From Arenicola marina (lineage: Eukaryota > Annelida > Polychaeta > Arenicolidae), in the NCBI GenBank assembly GCA_964019135.1, contig OZ025260.1, positions 21,756,254-21,820,253 on the forward strand: a stretch of DNA of 64,000 nucleotides. The letters run 5' to 3'. The translations under genes and the position numbers were made by a program. This document shows, in pieces, positions 11,281 to 22,839 of the stretch (its first letter is position 1; the number at the start of each line of letters is the position of its first letter). The notes below the pieces were generated by a model, which did not search any database, had not been told where the DNA came from, and saw only the letters and a list, made by a program, of their open reading frames with translations.

Positions 11281-14200
11281 CGCTTTTACAATGTGTTCGT
11301 TCCCTTGTTATTTTGTCCTGATATTTGGAGGTAGTTTGTCATGACTGTAGCCAGTTCTTATTGAAAAAAAAGCAAAAAAAAACAGAACAACCATTGAAAT
11401 GACGGATATTGCCGACATGTCAGTGACACATGGATTCAGCATTCGCCGCAGTCTCCAGCATGGGTGTAAGCCAAGCGTCGTTATGGCTACTGCCATTCCT
11501 ATTGTGCTTACACCCAACAAGCCCCCGTCATCGATGTCAGGCTCCATGCAGCTCTCGACGCGGTAACAACGCCTCTCTAGGCAAGGGAATGCTTTAGTGG
11601 GCAAATGAAAGCCTTTGGCCATCGTACGTATGTATACAAACATACGTTCACCGCCGGGCAATATGGTAGAAATTAGAAATAGCTGTCATGACATTGATAT
11701 ATAGCCCAATACCCTAATACAAACAAGCAGATGTAGTAACACAAGCGAACAGGGACCATAGATTGTTACCGCTGAGCTCGTAAACCGATAGCGGCTCCAG
11801 TTTGACACTGATTAAAGAATATGTTTTTGCAATTGATACGGCTATTCTGACTTGGCTATTTTTGTAATTAATCAAGCCATGGGAATATCATATAATGCGT
11901 TATGGGGAGCTGTGAGGATATCTGTAACACAGCACGGTCCCAATGCGGGACACAACAAACCCATTCTAAACGTTTCGCTCGGACACATTCAACACGTAAA
12001 CTGTCACCGTATGGAACTCTTGGAGACCCATTTGTTTCCTTATATCACTGCATTTATAAGCTGCTGCATAAAAGCTTCAGCAAATCATGCATAATGACGC
12101 TTTTACACCCGTGTCTGTCATACAGAAGACGTTTTTAATAACGTAGAAATTGAAGATGGAGAAATGGGGAAGTTACCCCAGTCCTGGATTAATGATATGT
12201 ACCCCTAAATCACAATGACATTTACCTCCTGGCCGAGATACAGGACCTGGAAGTCAACTGTTATGCGGGCATAAACGACATGGGATAGGCATTGAAATAT
12301 CGCGAGATCGAACATCGAACGTGATCCCGTTAGCGAGATTGGAAGTAAACACGTGTTTTGTGGCGTTGGGTCTGCCTGGAGGACTATCTCCTCTCTCCCG
12401 GTGTATCTGTGAGTGTGTATCCTAATGTTTTCTTCAGCAACGCATTCCCTTTACCGGTTTACCACGTTTTTTTAATGGATCCACTTGGGCGTTTTGCCCA
12501 TTATGGATACAACATTCGGGAGGGGCTATTCTTTGTGGTTCCGGAACTGGAGTAATCGAGCGATCGCGGTAGTGAATGAATGTGCCTGCCAGTGGAGCCA
12601 CCGATGTGGGCGGATAGGCCTATAGCACATGGGTCCTCCCGGCCTGTGTGGTCCGGGCTATGTGCGATGCATTGTATGCGCATATATGATATCCCTTTGT
12701 CTCCTATTTGTCAGCACCTTGCATCCAGCAACCGTGGCGTGGCAGAGGAACAGTTATTTTTGGCATTCTTGCGTTACCCTTTACCGCAAGAGCAAGAGGG
12801 GTGGGGTGCCGGTGGGTGGTGTGGAGGTAGTGGGAGGGAGCGGGGGGGGGGGGGGGAGGGGTATACTTGATCTCATTAGCATATCCTATATATCATGATA
12901 TATATACATGTACCGTTTAGATTTTTGCAATGTAAAAAAACTGCTTTGGCTCGATCGGTTTTATATGCAAGTTTGATGACGTAATATAATCGGAGTCCTC
13001 CTACACCGAACCCTATCGTTGTCCCTTTGATGTGCTGTACTACTGGGTGCCACAAATAGGATAGGACTATGGGGCTATGCATGATCGCGGAATGCACAGA
13101 GAAACACATGATCCGAACATCAGAAAGTAACAACACCCGTTTGTTTTTGTGTTCTTTGTTGCTCCGCGCCAGCGAAATCTGTTCGAAAGTAGAAATCAAG
13201 TAACATTGTCGTACCGGTCGAGAGCACGAGATCGTTTCCATGGTTACCCCATCCAGTGCATCCGATGACGTCACGAATTGAGTTTTAACACCGCAACGAG
13301 CGCGTGTGCCTTGGCAACGTGAGTGAATGTCGTTTTTATCCGGTAGGGATATTTATTTGGAACAAAATGAATGCCATCCGTTTTGTGTGTTTGGATACCC
13401 CCACCCCGTTCTCTTTCCCTCTCATTGGCGCAATGTCTTCTTTGGGGTTATATAATAGAACAATGCGCACCGTTACCAGTCCTTAGGTATTGCTGATGTG
13501 GCTGCGGAATGCAACCAAAGCGGAACTATCTGCTATCCATCACTTGTATTTTACCAAGTACCGCGTGGCCATAGAAGGAGTAAGGCTCAGTCCCAGACAG
13601 ACGTCAGTGGCATGTGTTTATGTCATGAGTGTGGGAGGGGTCGTGCGCAAGGGGAGGGGGGGGGGGGGCATGTGCAAGGGAGAGTCGTGTGCCCAGATCA
13701 AAAAGAATAAATGTCTTTATTCGCAAATCACGATACAAAGGAAGGGCGGATGCATGATATAAATTCACGGTTATTTAATTGCACTTCAGCTCGTTCTTTA
13801 AATAGTACTTAATGCTTGAGTGCATTCGCCAAAATAATGCACGAGACGCTATAGCGTCGAGTGGTTTAGTTGGGGAATGCACGACAGCGAGTTCTTTAAC
13901 GTACTTATAAAATTGTTATAACAAGGCATGAAATGTGCTCACGTTTGGACACTTTGACGTTTGACTATTGTGTCAATTGCACGGCCCGACGAATACATGA
14001 GGCACATTGTGGAAACAACGGTTCGTCATTGTGAAGCCCCATGGGGGAGGGTAGGGGTGGGAAGGCGTGGATGAAGTAGACATTTTGGAAGTCATTGCTT
14101 GTTAATTTCGTGAAGACATCGCCCCATGAAAATCAATATGACGGATATAATGAGAAATGTATGCAATCGATAACTGTGGAATTTCTATATATTTTGAGAT

Positions 14201-14358
14201 TTCTGATCTAACCCCGCCCCTTTGGTGCTTAACATTGACTTATGCATTCCATTGTTTGTCTTGAAATTGGCAAGTTCCATCAACACCAGCCAACTCGGCT
14301 CCGCTCAGCTCAGCTCGACTGATTATACCGTGACACTTGACGAGTCAATATTAACAAC

Positions 14359-14450
14359 TGTTCTTTATCTAGATAATGCACAGTTTTTCCGTTCATAATT
14401 TAAATAAAGCACTGTTTTACCGTTCTTTATTTGAATAACGCACACTTACG
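14359..14450. repeat. 31-bp AT-rich tandem repeat, 3 diverged copies
   Basis: Units starting at 14359, 14390 and 14421 share GTTCTTTAT..(G/A)ATAA(T/C)GCAC..T. Related words (GTTCTTTAA..GTACTTA) occur near 13795 and 13890. Confidence 0.6.
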
Positions 14451-14938
14451 TTAATACAACACAGCTAGGTCTGTTTTGTTCGATCCATTCTTTACGATAG
14501 TGAACACTTAAGACAAAGGCGTGACGTCACACAAGTTTTTAAATCATTAATAATATTTTAACCTCGGCACTAGATCTACCTTACGAAGCTGGTAAGTTTG
14601 TTCTGTAGCAGTGCTCGGGACTTGTATAGCTAGCGTCGTGCTAGCGCCGGCCGCTCAATGAGATGGTGTAAAAGGCGGCAGGTCGAGGCAAAGGTCAGAG
14701 GCTCCTCGCATATGTCTACACCGCAAACTCCATCGTCCTTCAGCTATTGAATTCTGCCAATCACGGTTGGGTTAGGCTATAAGCTGGTGCAGACTGTCAA
14801 ACAACACGTCCAGCTTGACCCAACCAAATTTCTTCGTTCACACGATCTTGCGGGTGGGGAGAAGGGGAAGGGGGAAGGGGGAAGGGGGGAGGGAGGGGGG
14901 GGGGTGGTAGCATGTAAATGCATACAATTATTCTGATG

Positions 14939-16425
14939 CACAACGCGGAAGCAGATGGGGAGGCAGATGTCCGTATACACAGCACAATGGGGAGGCAGAT
15001 GTCCGTATACACGCACAATGGGGAGGCAGATGTCCGTATGCACGCACAATGGGGAGGCAGATGTCCGTATACACGCACAATGGGGAGGCAGATGTCCGTA
15101 TACACGCACAATGGGGAGGCAGATGTCCGTATACACAGCACAATGGGGAGGCAGATGTCCGTATACACAGCACAATGGGGAGGCAGATGTCCGTATACAC
15201 AGCACAATGGGGAGGCAGATGTCCGTATACACGCACAATGGGGAGGCAGATGTCCGTATACACAGCACAATGGGGAGGCAGATGTCCGTATACACAGCAC
15301 AATGGGGAGGCAGATGTCCGTATACACAGCACAATGGGGAGGCAGATGTCCGTATACACGCACAATGGGGAGGCAGATGTCCGTATACACAGCACAATGG
15401 GGAGGCAGATGTCCGTATACACGCACAATCGGGAGGCAGATGTCCGTATACACGCACAATGGGGAGGCAGATGTCCGTATACACGCACAATGGGGAGGCA
15501 GATGTCCGTATACACGCACAATGGGGAGGCAGATGTCCGTATACACAGCACAATGGGGAGGCAGATGTCCGTATACACGCACAATGGGGAGGCAGATGTC
15601 CGTATACACGCACAATGGGGAGGCAGATGCACGCTGACGCACAGTGGGAAGGCAGATGCACGTTGACGCACAACGCGGAGGCAGATGCACGTTGACGCAC
15701 GGTGGGGAGGCAGATGCGCGCTGACGCACAATGGGGAGGCAGATGCACGTTGACGCACAGTGGGGAGGCAGATGCACGCTGACGCACAATCGGGAGGCAG
15801 ATGCACGCTGACGCACAAAGGGGAGGCAGGTGCACATTGACGCACCGTGGGGAGGCAGATGCACGTTGACGCACAGTAAGGAGGCAGATGCACGTGGACG
15901 CACAGTGGGGAGGCAGATGCACGATGACGCACAGTAAGGAGGCAGATGCACGCTGACGCACAATGGGGAGGCAGATGCACGTTGACGCACAGTGGGGAGG
16001 CAGATGCACGTTGACGCACAGTGGGGAGGCAGATGCAAGTTGACGCACAGTGGGGAGGCAGATGCACGTTGACGCACAGTTGGGAGGTAGATGCACGTTG
16101 ACGCACAATAGGGAGGCAGATGCACGTTGACGCACAATGGGGAGGCTGATGCACGTTGACGCACAATGGGGAGGCAGATGCACGTTGACGCACAATGGGG
16201 AGGCAGATGCACGTTGGCGCACAATGGGGAGGCAGATGCACGTTGACGCACAATGGGGAGGCTGATGCACGTTGAAGCACAATGGGGAGGCAGATGCACG
16301 TTGACGCACGATGGGGAGGCAGATGCACGCTGACGTACAATGGGGAGGCAGATGCACGCTGACGCACAATAGGGAGGCAGATGCACTACGCTGACGCCCA
16401 ATGGAGATGCAGATGCACGTATATG
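14939..16425. repeat. Composite minisatellite: 31/32-bp units, then 29-bp units
   Basis: All units share the core CAATGGGGAGGCAGATG. From about 14955 to 15628 the linker is TCCGTATACACGCA (31 bp) or TCCGTATACACAGCA (32 bp), about 21 copies and very uniform. From 15629 the linker becomes CACGTTGACGCA (29 bp), about 27 copies with many substitutions. Frames stay open for about 550 codons on the minus strand because three units return to frame; this is not treated as coding. Confidence 0.95.
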
Positions 16426-19400
16426 ACATCTGTAGCGCTAAGGGACACCACCATCTAGCGACCAGCTATTGCTTTCCTATCATCTTCCTGGCATTTCGTG
16501 CGACGGGCTCATTACGACTTTGATTCGCCGAGTATTGGGGCAGCCGAGTCACGCTCTGGGCGAGACAAGCGCTCAAATAACACCACTAGTACAGTAACAA
16601 TCGATTTACGTTATCCCATACATTGGCCCAAAGCATATCTATTACCGTGCGAGTGCGGTGAATTGGTGCACAGTGTGTCTTTATCGACCCCAACGTGCTT
16701 CTGATGTAGTGTAGCATACATATTTAAACGTCTTTCCATCAGTCATATTGTTGCTTGAACAGTTAATTTAAAATTAATTTCATATCTGTTTTAACATGCA
16801 TTACATCTTTACGTAGCCCGAAAGGAAATATCATGCTACGACATGATATCCTTATAAAATGTCACTGGCCAAAACAGGGGGTAAAATATGCTATCTTTGC
16901 ATAACCCGAATCAAAATACCTAACATTCGCTCGCTGGCCAAACGAAAAATAAGGGGTAAAAACAAGAAAATTAAATTAAAGCAAAATCAACAACACGAAA
17001 GGCCAAGATACAGTATGTCATTTGCCTAGGCAGAAGCAAAACACAAGCTAGTGCCAATAATTCCCTTTGCTACACGAACTTGGGTTTGGTTCCACAAGGA
17101 GGTTTATATCAGCTGACGTCCCCCCAGCCTTGGACCCACGTTCCGCAGTTGCCACGACGTCTTCCTCCCTCAGCCACGAGCCTCGCCCACGACCCATTAT
17201 TACCCCGGCCGCCTGACGTCACGAGTCGGCGTCTTGGACGTGGCGTCCGTCTCCCTGCCTCGGCTCCTCCCTGCCTCCTCTCTCCTCTCCTCACTGCCCA
17301 GCGCTACACGTGGCTCGGCCATGCCGCCCCCTCCCCCCGCTCGCTGCCAGCAGGAGGCGGGGTGGGGGGGGGGGGCGGGGGGGGGGGAGGGGCGGAGGGG
17401 GGTTAGGAGGCAGAAAAAGACAAACCGCTGTGATATTGGGGATGTCTTTATTTAAACAGTGGCTCCTGACAGCCAGACCATGGTGAGCCATTGACTGGGG
17501 GGTCTGCCTATTAGAGATGCCGTCGGCCTGGGCGGCCACCCTCTAACCCCCCCCCTCTCTCCCCCCAACTCCACCCGACCCGCCGACGGGTCTACCACCC
17601 AATTCTAACCTGTCGCCCCCCCCCCCCCGCCCCCCCCCCCCCTCCCGCCCCCTCGTGAGCCCAGCGCACTCCCTCGATCTCCACCCTTCATTCTTGTTCA
17701 TCATAGCGCTACGTTCCATCCTCTCCACACTCCCCCCCCCCCCTTCATTCCTTCCACAACGTCTATCTCGCTATCCCTCTCCTCCTCTCTCTCTCCCCCC
17801 CCCCCTTTCTCTCTATCTCTCTCTCTTGCCTCGGCCTCCTGCGTTAAATTGAATCTGGGGCCGTCTTCGATTTGCCTGGAGTGTGTTAGATGCCGACCGA
17901 CCGCCTGACTTCAGGTCTAGCTCGGTGTGAGGCACGAGTAGGTTGGGTAGGAGTAGGGGCGAAGGGAGTGGGGGGGGGGTCAATGAAGGAGTCAGTCGGT
18001 CACTCGGTCGCACGGTGAAAGGGTAGACGACAGCAATACGGCACTACGCCTCCCCGCTATTTATAAGGCCTAATACTTTGTCCAGGAAACCGAGATTTGC
18101 CAGGTGCTATCATCTTCAAAACACACATACGAACAGCTACGTACTCACCTGCTGGGCTTTTTCACCCGTACCGCCATCCCACACCCCTCCTCCCGTACTA
18201 CGACCACCCACCCGCCCCGCCTCACGGGCACTCACCAACATGTCCCCCCACCACCGTTCTTTCCACCTCCGCAATTCGGTATGGACAGTTCGTAATCTCG
18301 TTTCGTCCTAACGAGATTTGGGGATCACACAGTGATTATCCGCCGGTAGGGTGTCCTATGGCGAATTCCCGGATGTCTCGTGGCCGAGACACGTGGCACA
18401 TAACCGCGAGATCTGGCGCGTGGGCATCAGACCCATGCCCCCCCCCCCCACACACACACCCAGACCCCCACTATGGGAAGATGTTTCATCTCCTGATAGC
18501 TGGACCGGCATTGTAATTTATAGCCTAATACACTTACATACTCCCATATACATGTTTTACAGTCAAGTGATTCATGCAACCCCATCTTCGGGGGTGGGGG
18601 TGGGGGGGGGGTACCCCCTCTGAAGTGCGAATCCCCATGAATTAGGGAGAGCAATATCGAATCTCCAAGATCAGGACATTTTAAAGCGGAACTCGAAATA
18701 AAACGCCTTAATGGTGATATCGCGAATATAGAAGAATTCGCAGACTGCCATTATAATAACAGATCGCTGTAAATCGGCAAAGGGTCTTCGCGTCGAATCA
18801 GGAATTGTACGGATACCGATCCCACAGCTAATCGCGAATCTCTAAGAATTCCTGGATGTCAGTCGCGGAGATCGGAAAAGGTATTCCCTCCCCATCTTCC
18901 AGTTGTCCCACAACTATTAGCCTTAAACATTCAGTATTATACATTGGTCATTATATGTTAGAAAATAAATAGCTTGTGCGCGGTTCTCAAAATGCAATGC
19001 AACAATATAAGAAGGAGTATGTAAGATTCAATCCGTTACTATACAGCAGTCCTCCTCCCGTGAATGTTCTATCAACGTCTTTGGTATTGATTACCCGGGC
19101 ATTTACCCGGCGATGTCAGTGAGCCACTATATAAAAAAGCACATCATCCATCTGTGCGCAGGCAAGGAATGTGTTCCGATGGGGAGTGATTGGGGGGGGG
19201 GGGGGGGTAAAGGGGTGGGCGAAGCTGCTGTGGCTAGCGCTTAGGGAACTCCTTCATCCCAAATATCTGGTGGCGTGGCGGTGATCAATGGGCACTGAAT
19301 GAACAGTTTGTGATGGATCCGAGGAAGATTCGCGAGGGCCAGGAATGCACAATTCTGCCACCACTGAACCCAGCGATCAACACCCGTCCACACACTATGT

Positions 19401-20342
19401 CAGCCTGCAGTCACCCTCCCCCGCCCCCTTCCGGCAAACATTCCCATCCCCCTCCCGCCCCCTCCCGCCCCCGCTCGCTCCCCCTCCATACATCCCCAGC
19501 ACCCACCCCACCCCGATATCCCTCCACACATCCCTAGCCTCCAGCCCTCCTCCCTCCTCCCTCCTCCCTCCTCCTCCATGGCAGACGAATTGTTGAAGGG
19601 TGTCCATGGCACAATGGCCAATTGTCAATTGTCGGCAAGCCGGCTGAGTGTGGCGGGGGTGGGGGGAGGGGGGCCCGGGGTCGACAGGGGGTGGCATTGT
19701 CAACGATAACCTTGGCTTGACCTTGAACAGGGTATGGACGCTGGGTGGGGCGTGGCATTGCCAGATACCTTAGCAGTCTGGGGGACATGCCATCAATGAT
19801 AAGCAAGGGCCACCCAGACGGGCGGAACAGAAATGTGTCCGTGGTTGTGGGTAGTGAGAGGGGGGGTGGCGGATTGCATCGGACCGGAAGAGGGACGGAG
19901 GGGCCGAGGGAAGGAGGAGGGGAGCAGGGCGATCGTTGGCTGGGTGTTCAGCGGTGGCGGGTTGACTTAGGACCCCCATTCAGCAATGTACAACGACCTC
20001 CCTTCCCGTCGGAGGCAATGGAGCGTCGTGCCTGCTGGGGGCCATATTGACACACGTGACGTCAGCATGACACCCTCTGACGTCATTTCTTCTGTGGTCA
20101 CGCGACAGTGTCGTGGAAAAGAAAGCATCCAGACGGTGAAGTGGAAGTGAATTCGCAGCAAATTGCCACTTTGGTTTTTGAGTGACAATTGTAATATCGT
20201 GGAGATTTGCAATGTCATATATTTGAACTTGGAGCGTTTATAAGAAATATGTTTTTTTTTTCAAAAGGGCTGATGTAGGTGAAATATCACATTGTTGGCC
20301 GCCATGTGGCCATCCCATACTAGTTTCCTGACGCAATCCCCG
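16426..20342. other. Intronic sequence with long poly-G/poly-C and pyrimidine tracts
   Basis: Includes poly-C at 17617-17642, a CT-rich tract at 17730-17830, poly-G at 17366-17400 and 19193-19207, and CCTCCT repeats at 19545-19580. A diverged duplicated segment (CTGGCCAAA..GGGGTAAAA) lies at 16865-16965. No gene recognised. Confidence 0.4.
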
Positions 20343-21065
20343 ACACCATCTCCCCCACCGCTAGCGCCGCCACCATCACCCCCACAACCAGCACCGCTAC
20401 CAGCACGGCCACCATCAGTAGCTTCATCGCCCCCTCACCATTACTGCCACCATCACCCCCACCATCACCGCCACCCTCGGTAGCACCAAAACCATGTCTA
20501 CCACCATCACCCCCACTACCATCACCGCCACCCTCGGTAGCACCATCACCATGTCTACCACTACCATCACCGCCACCCTCGGTCGCACCATCACCATGTC
20601 TACCACTACCATCACCCCCACCCTCAGTAGCACCATCACCATGTCTACCACTACCATCACCGCCACCCTCGGTCGCACCATCACCATGTCTACCACTACC
20701 ATCACCCCCACCCTCGGTAGCACCATCACCATGTCTACCACTACCATCACCGCCACCCTCGGTCGCACCATCACCATGTCTACCACTACCATCACCGCCA
20801 CCCTCGGTCGCACCATCACCATGTCTACCATCATCACCCCCAATGCCATCACCGCCACCCTCAGTAGCACCATCACCATGTCTACCACTACCATCACCGC
20901 CACTCCCGGTAGCACCATCACCATGTCTACCACCACCACCACCCCCACCATCACCGCCACCATCGGTAGCACCATCACCATGTCTACCACCACCACCCCC
21001 ACCATCACCGCCACCATCGGTAGCACCATCACCATGCCTACCACCATCACCACTACCACTATCGC
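20343..21065. repeat. 45-bp ACC/ATC-rich minisatellite, about 16 copies
   Basis: The unit includes ATGTCTACCACTACCATCAC and the tail GGTCGCACCATCACC, with GGTAGC variants. It grades into plain (ACC/ATC)n trinucleotides at the edges, suggesting growth from a trinucleotide tract. It is unrelated to the 45-bp array at 22840. Confidence 0.93.
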
Positions 21066-21354
21066 CACCACATGTGCCTGCCCGATGGTCAGTTCTGGTC
21101 TCTGTGACTTTAACAATGCCACATATTGCGAATGAATCAGCTGATTTCTGCAGACACCGCTCGGAACACAAATTGAGAGACATCCGTTTGAAATCTCTAT
21201 GCTTTATACATACACACATACATACATCTTGTTGACCTATTTACAAGTAAAGACAATGCGACTCCAATTTCAGTCGGGTCACTCAACGAAATAACATAAC
21301 CGCGAGCGTCTCGTCACCACTCCTCGCTCTACATAAACCCTCCCTATCCACCAA

Positions 21355-21560
21355 CTACCAGTCAGCCCCCTGTCCACCCCTACCTGTCCACCCCCGCCCT
21401 GTCCACCCCCTCTCTGCCAACCCCCCTCCCTGTCCACCCTCTTCCTGTCCACCCCATACTCTAGCCACCCCACTCGCTGTTCACCCCCACCCCTAGCTCT
21501 CCACCCCCCCTCCCTGTCCAACCCTCTTCCTGTCTTCCCCCCACCCTGTCCACCCATGCC
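21355..21560. repeat. Degenerate CCCTGTCCACCCC tandem repeat
   Basis: Irregular units of about 18-26 bp built on CTGTCCACCCC. Confidence 0.7.
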
Positions 21561-21777
21561 TTGCCGCAACATGTCGTCGGCGCCAATGACTCCTCCTCAT
21601 TGGTCGATTATAGCAGGGACGCCGCGTACCGACCACGTGATTGCTTCCTTGATATCGCGTGTGACTCGCGGTCCGTGATCTAATTACATGATAACCGTGA
21701 TAGCCGGACTTGATTGCGGCAGGCGACCCCGGGGGGGGGGGGGGGGTGGAGGAAGGCGGAGGGCGGGGGGTGATTAG

Positions 21778-21830
21778 CTGAGCTGAGCTAAGCTGAGCTG
21801 AGGAGAGCTAAGGAGAGCTAAGGAGAGCTA
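21778..21830. repeat. AGCTG/AGGAGAGCTA short tandem repeat
   Basis: GAGCT pentamers followed by three AAGGAGAGCT units. Confidence 0.8.
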
Positions 21831-22829
21831 GTATCCGTGGTGAGCCTCAAGATGTGTCTGTGCGTGTTGATGATGGAGGCCAAAGGGGTTGCTTGGCCCT
21901 GGTATCTCGTTATGTCATCGCGTGCAGCTGATACAAAACGACAGAAGTTATGCTGTTCTCATGCAAATCTGACAGGTTATTGGATGTTACGCGCGTCCCG
22001 GGGTGGGAGGGGTGGGGGAGGGAGGCGAGACGGGGGGGGGGGGGAGGGCACGGGGTCCACCGTGTCAGACCTGACACCAGACGGCGTAGCGAAAGGAGAG
22101 GGGTTGACCCGCGTGGGGTCTTCTATGTGCCTGCCATCAAATATCCCCTCTAAATAGACATCTACATCTACAATCTACATGACACTCAGGGAACTAGTGT
22201 TTTTGCTCGCTCAAATGGATTATAATAGATGTTATGGTGTTACGAAAAGCATGTAGAGAATCGTACTCAATCGAAGTGAGCTGGAATTTTTTGCACATTT
22301 TTCTTGTCTAAATGATTAATCACAAAGTAAAAGCAATACTTAATGATTTTAAACGAAATATCTGCAACTCGTAACATAGATCATTTCTCACCGCGTAATA
22401 AAATCGCCATTTGATTTCTCCAGTCGTCCCGCCAGCCGTTAAGCGTCCCCATAGGACGCGCCAATGGCCTTCATCAAATCAATGGTGACTTTAACGCCGG
22501 GCGGCTGGTCCCTAAAATCAGTATTATCTGACTCTCCCAACATTGCCAGGCGACACATCTAGGGTAGAAATCGATGCTTCAGCAATCGATAAGGACAGGT
22601 GAGTAGCAATTGGCGCGAAGGAAAGCACCTCGCATGCAAGGTGTGACGTCGGAAATCAAAGCCCATGCTTTAATCTGACCCTCACCTCCCCATAGACCCC
22701 GGGGCGCCATGGGTTACATGGTGATAGGTAGAGACTGGCGGGGTGTAAGGGGATATAGTTGTAAGGATGTGCTTGAGCAATTGAGAATAAATTCCTGTCA
22801 GTCTTGGCGTAGCCATGTAGTAGCATGGA
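21831..22829. other. Intronic sequence without recognised features
   Basis: G-rich at 22000-22050, otherwise unremarkable. Confidence 0.4.
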
Positions 22830-22839
22830 GTCCTTGTGC

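Larger units (their letters stand above)
9586..14358. other. Largely unique intronic sequence
   Basis: Apart from the repeats at 11091-11280 and a poly-G run at 12841-12856, nothing repetitive or genic was recognised. A minus-strand open frame at 11308-11661 has hydrophobic stretches but no recognisable family. Confidence 0.4.

Noticed and set aside
11308..11661. 117-codon minus-strand frame with hydrophobic segments
   Set aside because: Briefly considered as a membrane exon (M2/M3 region), but the residues do not match the receptor family and the strand is opposite.
14777..16429. Long minus-strand open frames (about 550, 534 and 479 codons) with CASTCICLPIV-type repeats
   Set aside because: All three minus frames are open because 29-32-bp stop-free units cycle through frames; no non-repeat domain or splice signals.
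20320..21219. Gly-rich minus-strand frame resembling a structural protein
   Set aside because: Translation of the ACC/ATC-rich 45-bp repeat, which grades into simple trinucleotides.
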